A stretch of DNA of 64,000 bases from Zizania palustris (taxonomy: Eukaryota; Streptophyta; Magnoliopsida; Poales; Poaceae): positions 15,979,913 to 16,043,912 of the forward strand of contig JAAALK010000086.1 in NCBI GenBank assembly GCA_019279435.1. Direction: 5' to 3'. Both the position numbers and the translations under genes were made by a program. The notes beneath the pieces were generated by a model. That model did not search any database and had not been told where the DNA came from. It was given only the letters and a program-made list of their open reading frames with translations. Of the stretch, positions 21,083 through 31,841 are shown in pieces. How positions within the stretch are numbered: the first letter of the stretch is position 1; each line of letters begins with the position of its first letter.

Positions 21083-21840
21083 GCCAGGTGGCACCACTCA
21101 CCACCGAAACACCAGCAGCAGCGGCAGTGGAGGGGCAGCAGCGTCCACTGATCCAGTCCGTCACCACAGCACAAACCACCCAACACCAATCAGTCACAGC
21201 GGTGCACGATAGTAAAGTTCAACAGCGTATCCCCAGCCACCCACCACCCCCGCTGGGGGCAGCCCACGGCCACCAGAACCTAGCCTCCTGACCAAACCCT
21301 CAAACCCTAGCTTCCAATTCCAACAGCACGACCTCCCCCGCACACGCACGAACGCGCGCACAAAAAAAAGGAGGGCAACGACCTGGGGAAAAGCCGCCTC
21401 CCCTCCCGAATCGCTACCCGTGCTGCCACGCCGCCGTGACGCGATTGATCAAAGAGGAACCAACCCCGCAAGGGGGGTGGGGGGTTGAGCCCCCTCGGCC
21501 GGCGACGGCCACCCGGCGGCGCCCGAATGAGAAATCTGCAACGGCGGCGCCCGAATGGGAAATCTGCCAAGGGCGGCGGCGAAGGCGGGCGGAGGATTTG
21601 GGGGTAAATCCGCGAGGATTCGTGGGATTTCGGGAGGGGGCTCGAGGCAGCTTGCTCTCGAGGACGGAGTGCGAAATCTAGAATTGGGGCGACGATTTTT
21701 GGACGGCTTTTTTGGTGGAATTTTTGTGCCTCCACTGGGTTGTGGATTCCGTGGGAGACAGTGCGAGTGCCTGGGTTTGTGTGGTCTGCTTGTTCGTCTT
21801 GGCGGAGGAGAGGAGCTGGAACCCTATGCTTGACTCTACC
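21083..21840 (-). promoter_or_regulatory. 5' untranslated region and proximal promoter of the vasculin-like gene
   Basis: A sharp rise to GC-rich, CpG-containing sequence directly upstream of the ATG, falling to AT-rich at ~21840. This fits a CpG-rich 5' leader and promoter of a broadly expressed grass gene. CT-rich runs (minus strand) occur near 21350-21370. Open frames here lack recognisable motifs and are treated as chance products of GC content. The start site cannot be fixed. Confidence 0.5.
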
Positions 21841-21956
21841 TTTCAACGATAATTTGTCGTTTGTAATCCTGAAATCGAAGATATTTGATAATTTATTAGA
21901 AATAGTTTTATATTTTTGTAATCCAAACTAATATTTTTTATTATATTATTTAGGAG

Positions 21957-22470
21957 AAAGTCTGAATTACATACTAAAGTATCATTGAAGTTGAAACAAT
22001 CCTCTAAAGAATTTTAGAGTCTCGAAAAAACAACAACAGAATTAAAAAAAATAGCTCAACCTACTTTAAAGGGTAGTTTTGCTGATGTGATGAAATAGTG
22101 AACGATTTTGCTGACATGGCAGCTGATGTGGTGCGGGTGACGTGGTAGATCAATGAAAAAGTCTGAATCCACACTCTATTTTGCCTAAAGTCTAAATAAC
22201 CCCTCAACAAATAAAAAATATTTAAAAAATAATTTCTAATTTTTTAATAATTATGTTTTATTTTCTAAAAAAATCAAAATAGTGTTGAAACCTTTAAAAA
22301 TTTATAACTAGTTCATTTTAACTCTAAATTTGACCATTCAAAGTGCATAATTTTTTTTAAAAATGTGATCTACATAATAAAAAATAATTTCACACAGTAT
22401 GAGTGATATTCTATACTATTTATAATTAATTAATTTTACATGTAGTTTTCAAAATCCCTAAAGAGTAAAT
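21957..22470 (+). repeat. left ~560-bp inverted repeat arm (first part)
   Basis: Matches the reverse complement of 38637-38130. Shared blocks include TAAAGAATTTTA, TGGTAGATCAAT, TGCCTAAAGTCTAAATAACC, AATAGTGTTGAAACC and ATGTGATCTACATAATAAAA. It is interrupted at 22471 by a small TIR element and resumes at 23227. Confidence 0.85.
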
Positions 22471-23226
22471 ATGACAATGGGTACCCGAAACCTGTATCCT
22501 GATGGCTTTTTACCCTATTAGGGTATATATATGGGTTAAATTATTTACTCGTGGGTTTATTAATGAGAAAAAATAAAACCCGATGAGTATGGGTATGGTT
22601 TCATACTATCCATACCCATCACCCGATGATACCTATCACCTAATAGATTATTTATTTGTAGCCCAATCCAATAGCTCAATCCATTAAAAAATAATAGATT
22701 TATTTTAGTTTTTTCTAAATTCCTCTACATTAGTCAGTGCTTCTCTCCCAACCCCTAGTTCCTACGATGACCGGTGGTATGTGCCTCTACTCTTCCTCAC
22801 TTCTTAGTCCAGACATTAGAGCTCCAGACATCAAATATAGGCCACTCGGTTTAGAAACCATCAGCATTACCGCTCGGACTCTAATGTCAGTTGTCGCTAG
22901 TGCTCCACTTCCTCCACGCTCCAGCCTTTAGTGCCAGCCACCTCCTGTGTTCTATCGCCTACACGCGAGTACGCGATATGTGGTCCACATCTCTGCTCTC
23001 TAGCTAGTCAGTAGTGACTTCAAGCATCAGGTGACTCTAGTGACCTGACAACCATTTACCATGCCGATGGGTATGGGTTAGCCAATGGATATATTTTACC
23101 CGTATGGGTAGGTTTGGAGAAAAAAATAGACCCGTGTGTATATATGGGTAACCCAACGAGGAGGTTTTTCCTTAATGGGTATGGGTTTGAGATGGTCAAA
23201 CCCGATGGGTATAGACGCATTGTCAT
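22471..23226. mobile_element. non-autonomous TIR transposon inside the left arm (hAT-like?)
   Basis: A 756-bp insertion with ends ATGACAATGGGTA and GCATTGTCAT, short inverted termini (ATGACAATG). Subterminal GGGTATGGGT/ACCCATACCC motifs recur in both orientations. The matching repeat at 38081-38636 lacks this segment (an empty site), which proves it is an insertion. No coding region is present. The superfamily is uncertain because no 8-bp duplication is clear. Confidence 0.68.
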
Positions 23227-23270
23227 CTTTATTGAGGAGCTCATTTTCATCAAGGAAACTCTTGTTTTTT
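23227..23270 (+). repeat. left inverted repeat arm (remainder)
   Basis: Resumes similarity to the other arm (AGGAGCTCATTTTCATCAA, then GAAACTC) immediately after the inserted TIR element. Confidence 0.75.
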
Positions 23271-23274
23271 ATTT

Positions 23275-23454
23275 ATGTGTAGCAAATCAAGTTATCTAAG
23301 TCTATTGTTTGACAATGGCGATAATAAATTTTTTTAGTTTGGTAAAAACTTGCACCATAGTTTTTATTGCCCTCCTCGGTGACATTCTAAAATAAATGTT
23401 TATTATTTCTCCTATTAAAGAATAGAATTAGATAACTTTGACTTGCTACACATG
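23275..23454. repeat. small foldback element with ~34-bp inverted ends
   Basis: 23275-23307 (ATGTGTAGCAAATCAAG, then TTATCTAAGTCTATT) is the near reverse complement of 23421-23454. The 180-bp AT-rich interior is non-coding. It looks like a MITE-sized foldback. Confidence 0.65.
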
Positions 23455-23460
23455 AATCTA

Positions 23461-26400
23461 TCCTACTATATAAAGAGTTTAGGATTTTTCATCATTGAGA
23501 GCATCTAGGTCATCCATCTCTCTTCTGTCATCATTGGGAGCATCTGGACCATGCATCTCTCATCTGTCATCATTGGGAGCATCTGGACCGTTCATCCTCA
23601 TTTATTTTTTTCTTAAGGAAACATACTCTCACGCGTTGTCTCATTACTCCCTTTACCTTGCATGAAGATTTGCCTTGCATGAAAATTATTGCCTTGCATG
23701 AGTAATCACGATTGCCATTTATTTGGCTTACCTGCCATCTATTTGGTAATCTGCCATCCTATTTCCATTTCTATAATTGTCCTTTTCCTTCTCTCTCACC
23801 CACCTCGCGTAGTGCATGAAGGCTTCGGGCAGCAAGGCTTCGAGCGACTCAAGGCGGCGGGGCCTCCGAGCGGCGGAGCTTCAGGCGGTGGGGGCTCGCG
23901 CTGTCCAATGAGGCCATCGCCAACGCGCTGCGTGGTGAGCTGCAGCTAGCACTCGACACCCAGGCACACTTTAGTGAGAAAGAGGAGGAGGAGGAGGCGG
24001 GGACGTCAACATCGATCGAGCGTCTCGAGGCGCCAAGGTGCAAGGGGTGTGGCGAGGCCGCGACCGTGGTCGTCCTGCTGTAGGTGCGCTACTAATGGCA
24101 GCATCCGCATCAACTTTTCGTGGTGGATGCTGGCCAAGGAAAAGATTACTATTACATTAGATTTTTCTGCTCATTTTCTTTCTCTCCACTGAAATTTTTA
24201 GCTAAGATCGGTATAATATGCGATATGGTCTAATGATGTGGATATGAGCAGATGAGTTCTTTTTTTTGTTGAATCAATTGATCAACAAGGAAAACAGATA
24301 GAAATTTGGTAATCTTCACTATAATTGTTGCTTCGATTTCTTTCTCATTTAATTTAGTTGCTTTTCACAACATATATACATATTAGAAACTGTCATGCGT
24401 GCTATTTGTGCATGTTTCTTTGGAATATTTTCAAAATTTTATTTGAAAATGTATCATAACTCTAATTTGATCAGGAGCCATCTCCTATGAAAATCCAAGA
24501 TTGCTCGTGCGGAAACTGGAAAAAAATCCTTTCCATTTACTTTTCTGTACTGAAGTCCATGCATGCTTCAAGTTTCGAGAAAGAAAAAGTTTGATAGTCC
24601 AAACACCATGCATATTTTAGCTTAATTATGTCAAACAAAATCCTTATTTTTAGCTTATTTACTTTAGTTATATATGCGCATAATTAATGACATTTGTTTA
24701 AACAAGTGAAAACACTCATCAATCAGTTTACAAAACTAGATATAACATAATTAATAAAAATGAAGTACGCCTAAATCATCTGTACTCATCTCTCATCTGC
24801 ACTCATCTAATTAATCTCAATTGTTTATTTTGTACTCATACTCTTTGGAAAGTACTAGACCGTTCATCTCTTACTTATTGCTTGATTACACTCCTTACCT
24901 TGCATGGAGTCTATTGATCACGATTGTTATTTATTTGTTTCACCTACCATTTATAGCGTAGCTGCTGCCTTTTATTTAAGTCATTCAATTTGTTGCATGC
25001 ATGCATTCCTAAAACCAAGCTCCCCTCTCACGCGCAACCATCATTTTCATGCAATGGCAACATCACACATGGAAGAAAAAGATCGAAAATGTAGTGTGAT
25101 TAGATGGTTGTGGTTATCACACATGGACTATGCACAACTTATTAAATCAAAAAAGAAAGTGAAATCAGTAGAAGTCATCTTTGCATGTCATACGGGACGT
25201 CTATGTTAATTACCGTATATAGCTATCTTTACTATTTCAAAAAAATTACAAATATAACAGGTATAAAATTATTTTCCTTCCATATGTTGTTTAATATTTC
25301 ATAATAATGCCATGCAAATTCAGACTTACCCTACAACTATAATTAATAGCGACCTATACATAGCAAGTATATTTGGGTGCCATATATACACATATAAGTT
25401 TCACATTTTGTATCTTTTTAAAATTTATAGACATACCACACGGAAAGTTTTATTTACGTTCCTTATTTTTTTTCTTACTTAAATATGTGGGCCCACGCCA
25501 TATATATGTAAAATTTTGCTTTACATGGCGTGCACCTATAATTAATACATATATGTCTACCAAATATAATTTGGGTTCTATATATACTATATAAGTTTCA
25601 CGTTTTTGTTAACTTTCATAATTTATTCCTTAATTCAATCCGTCAATGACTTTCCATATTGTATTTCTTAATTAACGCACAAGTACACACCATATATACC
25701 AAATAGGTGTTTCGGTCTGTTGTATGGAAATGTTGCAAGTGTTGCAATTCAGGTCCAATGCATGCGTGCATGCATGCGCAGTAAATGATTTATTTCATTA
25801 CCGTCCATAATTCTAGAGAGTTTGCAGAGGATTAATGCTATTGAAATTATTGTTTGAATATAGCCAGGCGTCTCTCAGCTGTGGACGACGGAGGGCTCCA
25901 TTCCGGGCGAGGCGGCTCTAAGCTACGGATGGTGGGGGGCTCAGCTCCAAGCGATAGGGAGCTCCGCTCCGGGTGACAGGGGGAGGCTCCGCTATGGGTG
26001 GTGGTTGGCTCCAGGAGGTGGGGCTCCGGGCGATAGGGGCTTCAAGAGGCAGGGGTGGCACCGGCGGGCACGACGCAGTGCTCTTCTTTGGGCGGCGGGG
26101 GCTTCAGGATGCGGGGGCTCTGAACGGCGGGGCTTCGGGCAGAGGGGGCTTTGGGCGGAGGGTGCTCCGGGCGGTGGTGGGGCGTCTCCAGGCGGTGGGT
26201 GCTCTGGGCGTGCGGGCTTCGAGCAGCGGGGGGCTACAGAGGGCGGGATTCCGAGCGGCAAGAACATTATTTATACTTGCTATCTATTTTTTTGTATCTT
26301 CTCAACTGTGTAACAAGAGATTAGTGGTTTATTCACTCTATTTGTATTGTGCTTATGTACCTTCACTCATTTTTAGTTTTCTTACTTTGATAGTTTTACT

Positions 26401-27060
26401 TGTTGCATCCAATCAAGTGTTGGAGTAGGTTGAAGTTGTTTCTTGTTCATGTTCTATGTCTTATTGTGGATAGTTAACTCTAAACATAACTTTCTTGTTA
26501 GGTTGGAATCGCACGTTTAGGTTAGATAAATTTGTTTTGTATAAGTTTTCCCGGTTGGCTTATATGTTGGAGTTGAACATTTTGGTGTAATCGATTCAAG
26601 TTTAAAAGGAAATTGTAATTGAATCAAATTAAAAGACAAGAACAAATTTATTTTGAAATGGAGTCAATTGCAACATCATCCTTGCATCCTTGCATTATAG
26701 TAATGTGTATTTGTGATATCAAGAATATTTATTTGATGTTGTCGCATGGTAGTTGGCCATGCGCGGGCGTCACGAGCGCCAAGAAAATTAGTACCTCTTA
26801 AATTATGACCTGGCAATATAACCATCTATAAAAGCAGGAGACATATTTGGAATCACGAAAATTACCGCTCCTATCGTGCATGCACTTGCCCTGCATGCCC
26901 AACGTCTGCACTCAAGCGTATGCGTTTATCATGCCTAGATTATTTCATATATTTTTACAATTGTTTCGTTACCATATATAAATTTACAATTTTTAGAAAT
27001 GAAATATTATTGCATACGGTACGTACCCGCACTTTTAAGTAAGAAATAAAAATATAAAGA
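23461..27060. other. interior of the captured block: no gene seen; AT-rich with GC-rich islands
   Basis: Begins TCCTACTATATAAAG, a sequence resembling grass Helitron 5' ends. Stretches around 23630-23760 and 24830-24960 share CTTACCTTGCATG, GATCACGATTG and ATTTATTTG motifs, suggesting an old duplication. Weak direct duplication (period ~198) is seen at about 25340-25615. G-rich islands occur at 23815-23910 and 25860-26265. Open frames here have low-complexity or unrecognisable translations. Confidence 0.4.
25860..26265. repeat. G-rich low-complexity island
   Basis: Imperfect repeats of GGGCGGNGGGGGCTYC-like units on the plus strand. It resembles 23815-23910 and 27090-27345. Open frames across it simply reflect the bias. 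Confidence 0.7.
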
Positions 27061-27089
27061 ATGTGCACTTTTAAGTATGCGACATCGAG

Positions 27090-27715
27090 CAGGGATTTAG
27101 GTGACTTCGGCGGCTGCGAGGGCTTCGGCAGCGGCAACGAGTGGCGTTGCCTTCGGACGGGGCTTCAGCGACGGCTTCGGGCGGCGGGGAGGGTTCGAGG
27201 GGATCCGGATGGCGAGGGTCAGCTCGGGGCAACTCTGCGCGGTGGGGGGCGAGGGGCTTCGTGCGGCAGGTGGCTCCAAGCGGCTCGGGGCGACTGTGGA
27301 GCCATTGGGAGCATTATTATTCGGTGTGGGGCCTACTAGGTCATAGCCCATCGTTGTCGAAGCCTACCACCACTGGCCACCGGCTATGCTGCCCCCCCGA
27401 AGCCTCCTGCCCCCGAACCGAAGCCCCCTGCCGCTGGCCCCGTAGCACTCCTGAAGCCCCTAGCCGGCGGCTCCTCCGCCCCCTTGAAGCCTCCCGCCGC
27501 CGACCTCATGGCCCCCGTCCCGAAGCCCCTCAGCCCCCCAAAGCCCCTAGTCGGCGGCTCCCCCCCCAAAGCCTCCTGCCCCGAAGCCCCATCCGGTGAC
27601 TTCGAAGCCCCCCGCCCCCGTGCCGAAGCCCCCCCCCCCCGTCGTGCCCTCGGCCCGCCCCGAAGCCCCACACCCTGGCTCCGTAGCACGCCGAAACCCC
27701 CTATTCCCGGCCCAT
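27090..27715. repeat. G-rich then C-rich low-complexity tract with strand switch
   Basis: 27090-27345 is G-rich (CGGCGGGGAGGG, GGGGCGAGGGGC). 27370-27715 is C-rich with repeated CCCCGAAGCCCC and CCCCTAGCCGGCGGC-type units. The composition flips within ~30 bases around 27350. No domain is recognisable in any frame. Confidence 0.75.
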
Positions 27716-27722
27716 AAGTTCA

Positions 27723-28141
27723 TTGAGCTTGGAGGATGGTGATGTTATAAGCACGCATGGATGGCAGGGGCTCCGGACGACTAGGCTCCAGACGGGCAGC
27801 GCTCCAAGGACAACGACAAGTCTGAAGTTTGTGGTGGAGGCGCTCATGGCAGAGGTGGTGAGGGCAAGCCAGGACTGGGGCTTCTTTGTGGTGGTGCAGC
27901 ACGGCGTCCCTGCGGAGGTCGTGTCGAGGGCGGTGGAGGCGTAGAGGGCGTTCTTTGCGATGCCAGCAGAGCATATGGCGATAGTGCGACAGAGTGAGGA
28001 GTCACGGCTGGGGTACTACGAGTCTGAGCACACCAAGAACTTTAGGGAGTAGAAAGAGGTGTTCGACCTCGTCCCCCGTGACCCGTCCCCGCCAGCTGCC
28101 ATGGCCGACGATGAGCTCGTGTTCGAGAACAAGTGGTCTTA
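27723..28141 (+). pseudogene. captured fragment of a 2-oxoglutarate/Fe(II)-dependent dioxygenase gene
   Basis: The frame reads V-V-R-A-S-Q-D-W-G-F-F-V-V-V-Q-H-G-V-P, then R-A-F-F-A-M-P-A-E, L-G-Y-Y-E-S-E-H-T-K-N, K-E-V-F-D-L-V-P-R-D and D-E-L-V-F-E-N-K-W. This is the N-terminal (DIOX_N) part of plant 2-ODD enzymes. Two in-frame TAG stops interrupt it: one before R-A-F-F (27942-27944, where the family usually has Gln) and one before K-E-V (usually Trp). The catalytic HxD...H core and the C-terminal half are absent. It sits directly after the C-rich tract, so the piece looks captured. Confidence 0.78.
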
Positions 28142-28440
28142 GGGAAATTGGATGCCAACATTATTGGATCTAGGTACCAAATCTAGGGCCAGGTACACAA
28201 CCACAACATCCTCCTCCTCCATCCTCTTGATGTTTCCAGCTTCTTCCAGCTTGAGGACATGAGAAATGTGCAGGGGAACAGGGTGGATGAGATAACCAGC
28301 CAATCAAAGCGGCTCCTCGACGTTGTCGTGTGATACTCAAATCTTCGTGTGGAGTCATTTCAAGCTAGGTTCAAAAACACAATTTGAGTGATTTTATATT
28401 CATGTAATTGATCAAGTTTTAGTTTGTGCAGATTTGCGTC
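28142..28440 (+). other. exon-like sequence of unknown gene, upstream part (split by gypsy 28441-35992)
   Basis: Follows the dioxygenase fragment. A plus-strand frame gives S-S-F-F-Q-L-E-D-M-R-N-V-Q-G-N-R-V-D-E-I and S-K-R-L-L-D-V-V-V, then stops. Close to the gypsy insertion there is an acceptor-like GTTTGTGCAG followed by ATTTGCGTC. I do not recognise the gene. Confidence 0.35.
28436..28440. repeat. target-site duplication, left copy (GCGTC)
   Basis: Directly abuts the LTR start at 28441 and is repeated exactly at 35993-35997. Confidence 0.92.
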
Positions 28441-29891
28441 TGTTGACACGGAAACGTGCCCCCGCACTTGGGTCATTCTGGCGATCCAAAAGTGCACGGA
28501 TACTTAGGGACAAGCCTAAGTGTGACGTAGCACCGACGCCGCGTTCTGACTACCCTTAATAGTGATAAAGGGGATGGAGTCGCCAGGCAACTAGATTACA
28601 CAAAATAATCCAATTAGCCGAAAGAAATAGGTTAAATAGGGTAAAATCAACAAACCAGTCAGAGTCCTCCTGGTTCGAAGTCTGATGCGAAAGGTGCGCC
28701 AAAGGGTACCTTCGGCGTCTGGTGCGAAGTGCCCCGCTGAAGGGTGCTTCGGCGTTCGGACTGATCCGACCGAAGGTAGACTCCGAACGGATCTGAACAC
28801 GGTGATCACCTCCGAACAGCGGGGTTTGGCGTGCAATCTCCGATGCAACGAATTACAGAGCAGTGACGCGAAGGCCACACGCGGGTGCAACTTCGTATGG
28901 TGCGGAGTATGTTCATGGTGAAGTCTGTCACGACGAAGTATGCTAGCGGAGCCTGTTGTCGAAGCATGCGGTCCTGTCGAAGGGTGTCCTAGGGACCTCC
29001 GGAACCAATCTCTCAGCTCCGGACACCTCCGACGAAGGGGCTCCGAATGTGCGAACCTGCAACAGAGACGATGCGAAGTACCAATTCGGCCTTAGGACTG
29101 AATTTTGCGAGGTGTTTCACAGGTGGCGAAGGTAGCAATCTATTACGCAGATTAGCGGATACTTCACAGGCAAAGTAACAAGGCGATAGCAATCTGTTAC
29201 GTAGATTAACGGGGACTTCACAGGCGAAGTACCAAGGCTTACCACTATTTCGTAGCGGCGGACGGAGGGCTTCCAGGCAAACCCATGAAGAGGTACAGAA
29301 AAGTAAAGGTAAAAGTAAAGGTACGATCAAAGCATGGCTTTGGTTTGGTTTGAGTTGGGGGGTCTCCACACCGGCCATGCCTCTCTATTTATAGGGGGTT
29401 AACTCCCAATCTAATCTGCTATTAATCCGACCGGATAGAGATAGAGATTGAGCTGGCGATGCAAACATCTCTATCTCTACCGAGGTGGGCTTCGGCCAGG
29501 CCCGTCGAGGCCTGCTCCTCGGGCCGAAGCTTCGGTAGCGTGGGCTTCGGCCAGGCCCATTGAGGCTTGCTCCTCGGGCGAAGCTTCGACAGCGTGGGCT
29601 TCGGCCAGGCCCATCGAGGCTTGCTCTCGGGCCGAAGCTTCGACAGCATGGGCTTCCGAAGCTTCGGTAGCGTGGGCCTCCGAAGGCTTCCGAAGCTTCG
29701 GCAGCGTGGGCCTCCGAAGGTTTCCTGGCCGAAGCCCATGGGCTAGCTAGAGGCTTTCGGAGCCCATAGCTCGATGGACTTTGGTCCTGTAGGGCTTCAG
29801 ACAGACCTTGGACATGTGTACTTTTGGCCCAAATCACCAAAAAATGATATTTTGATAATCTAGCCATTAATGCCATTTTTTGCTATCAACA
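28441..29891 (-). repeat. 3' LTR of gypsy element 28441-35992
   Basis: 1451 bp, TGTTGACACGG...GCTATCAACA on the plus strand. A TATA box lies at 29385-29394 (minus). ~58-bp subrepeats with GAAGCTTCG palindromes lie at 29480-29740. Confidence 0.94.
29480..29740. repeat. ~58-bp tandem subrepeats in LTR
   Basis: Three to four units containing GTGGGCTTCGGCCAGGCCC, GAGGCTTGCTC and a palindromic GAAGCTTCG. Shorter GCTTCCGAAGCTTCGG units follow. The same array is in the partner LTR (35590-35830). Confidence 0.8.
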
Positions 29892-29910
29892 CATGCCCCC
29901 CTGCCTTTTA
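29892..29910 (-). other. polypurine tract of gypsy element 28441-35992
   Basis: The minus strand reads AAGGCAGGGGGGCATG immediately before the 3' LTR. Confidence 0.75.
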
Positions 29911-29915
29911 GTGAA

Positions 29916-30660
29916 CTAGTGAACTAAAAGCATAACGGGCTGAATACGATACCATTCGTATAAACCAACAAAACTAGGGCATCGAAAGGCAGTCTTATAG
30001 ACGTCCTCTTTGGCCATAAAGATTTTATTATAATCGGCATTGCCATCAAGAAAACTTAGTACCTTATGTCCTGAAGCATCGTTGATCAGCATGTCGACTA
30101 TTGGCATTGGATACTCGTCTTTTGGAGTGGCTCTGTTCAGATCCCTGAAATCAATGCATACTCGTATATTGTCGGTCCCTTTCTTCTCTACGGGTACAAT
30201 GTTAGCAACCCATTCCGCGTACCTGCATGGCCTAATAAATTCAGCCTTAAGTAGTCGTTCCACTTCTTTAACTCGGTCATAGACGGCCGAATTAAAGCGA
30301 CGGGGAGGCTGCTTATAAGGCCTAAATATGGACTTGATGGGCAACCGATGCTCCACGAGCTCGTGACTTAGCGCTGGCATTTCGCTATACTCCCATGCGA
30401 AACAATCGACATACGACCAAAGTAACTTTATTACTTCAGCCTTTTCATCGGGCTGTAAATATTGGTTTATAAAAGTCGGCCTTGGTACGCTACCATTACC
30501 TATATCAACTTCCTCCAAGGGATCGACCGACGCAAAACCTTACCCTAATTTTTCTACTTCGCTAAAGTCCTCGATGGCTTCGGCAATACCGTCTTTATTA
30601 GACCGATACTGCTCCACTCGAGACTTTAGCCAATCTAGATTATTCTTGCTAGACATGACT
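29916..30660 (-). pseudogene. gypsy reverse transcriptase, N-terminal half only
   Basis: The minus strand has F-R-P-Y-K-Q-P-P-R-R-F, R-P-C-R-Y-A-E-W-V-A-N-I-V-P-V-E-K-K, R-V-C-I-D-F-R-D-L-N, T-P-K-D-E-Y-P-M-P and the first catalytic aspartate in F-L-D-G-N-A-D-Y. The frame ends a few codons after F-V-G-L-Y-E-W, just before the polypurine tract. The Y-x-D-D box, RNase H and integrase are absent. Upstream (30520-30660) the frame is broken by stops. Confidence 0.88.
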
Positions 30661-30757
30661 ACTAGTACAAAAATAGTCGTGCTACTCCATCCGTCTTTAC
30701 ATACACTGGTACAAACCATCCTCCGGATACGCTAACAAAGTCATAATCCGAAAGATC

Positions 30758-31591
30758 TCAACCTGATAGACACTCTACTTTGTTATGGACGGCGTCGACT
30801 GATACATCGGCCAATGCTACTTGGGTCGAAGTATCCACGGGGATGACTTCTATCTCATCGCCGTCCCACTGTATCAGGCACTGGTGTAGAGTAGAAGGGA
30901 TGCAACAGTTCACGTGAATCCAGTCGCGCCCGAGTAACACGCTATAGTTACCTTGTACGTCGACGACGAAGAACGCTGTTGGCAACGTCTTGTTGCCCAC
31001 CGTCAACTCCATAGAGAGTACTCCCTTGGCCTCGGAGCTCTCGCCGTTGAAGCTGTTGAGCATCAAGTTAGTCTTTTTCAGGTCATCTTCGTCCCTGCCA
31101 AGTTTCTTCAACAATGAATAAGGCATTAGGTTAATAGTGGTGCCGTCGTCGACGAGCATCCGGAAAATCGGCTTCCCATCGATGTGACCCCTAACATAGA
31201 GGGGTTTTAGATGGCGAGCCGAGTCCTCGGGTTTCTCGAAGATGGCGTTGCGTGGACCGAGGTTCAATTGAGCGACCTCGGCCTCGTCCCGTGGTAGGGC
31301 GAACTCGGTGGGTAATGTGACGATGTTGATGTCCATCGCCTGAGGTGCGGGCCCCTCAGAGACGAGTGAGTAATTGTCATCGAGCAAGTCGTCATCGTCG
31401 TTGCTCGGACTAGGAGTCAGGTTGGTTATCTCAACCGGTTTCTCCCTCCATACCTGTTTGGTAGCTGGCCGAGGGCGGATCTCTTCGAAGATAGCATCGC
31501 GCTCGGCCTCAGCTACCTTCTCGCGCATCTCCTGTGTCCGCAACCTTTGTAGGCATCTCTTCTGTGATTGGACATGCCCGGAGGAGCCCAA
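30758..31591 (-). CDS. gypsy aspartic protease region (open frame)
   Basis: 277 open codons on the minus strand. The retropepsin-like part has I-D-G-K-P-I-F-R-M-L-V-D-D-G-T-T-I-N-L-M, with D-D-G-T in place of the more usual D-G-G/D-T-G loop. N-S-F-N-G-E-S-S-E-A-K-G and V-V-D-V-Q-G-N-Y-S-V-L-L-G-R-D-W-I-H follow. The L-L-G-R-D-W block is the second half of the fold. It would process the Gag-Pol polyprotein. Upstream is a charged region (M-R-E-K-V-A-E-A-E-R-D-A) that also occurs at 58600-58695 in the related element. Confidence 0.75.
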   Translation of the reverse strand: MGSSGHVQSQKRCLQRLRTQEMREKVAEAERDAIFEEIRPRPATKQVWREKPVEITNLTPSPSNDDDDLLDDNYSLVSEGPAPQAMDINIVTLPTEFALPRDEAEVAQLNLGPRNAIFEKPEDSARHLKPLYVRGHIDGKPIFRMLVDDGTTINLMPYSLLKKLGRDEDDLKKTNLMLNSFNGESSEAKGVLSMELTVGNKTLPTAFFVVDVQGNYSVLLGRDWIHVNCCIPSTLHQCLIQWDGDEIEVIPVDTSTQVALADVSVDAVHNKVECLSG

Positions 31592-31841
31592 GATGGCTGC
31601 GGCTTGGTGCCTGGAGCTACTGTTCGACTCCTGTTAATTCTGGCCAAAGTGTGCCCTTCGGCCTCGGGCACCCTGTGTTCGAAGGGGGCTTCGCTGCGAA
31701 CCCCGTCGAACGGATCGGCCTCGTTCGGCCGATCGAACCAAGCTTCGGCGCGGAGCTCGGCCGAAGCGTGCGGCTTTCCTTCGTCATACCTTGGCGACAA
31801 AGTCTTCGTGATTGGTACTTCCTGAGACCCAACTATTATAG

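Noticed and set aside
21307..21846. 179-codon open frame upstream of the vasculin-like gene
   Set aside because: GC-rich 5' leader/promoter sequence. No motif, and the true ATG with a matching exon phase is at 21080-21082.
24904..25209. 101-codon open frame
   Set aside because: AT-rich sequence with no motif and no splice or homology support.
25973..26428. 151-codon Gly/Arg-rich open frame
   Set aside because: G-rich low-complexity island; the hydrophobic end comes from AT-rich sequence beyond it.
27141..27599. 152-codon open frame and overlapping frames on both strands
   Set aside because: Low-complexity G-rich/C-rich tract; all frames open from bias, no recognisable motif.
29385..29876. 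163-codon Ser/Arg-rich open frame
   Set aside because: Inside the LTR subrepeat array of the gypsy element; a repeat artefact.
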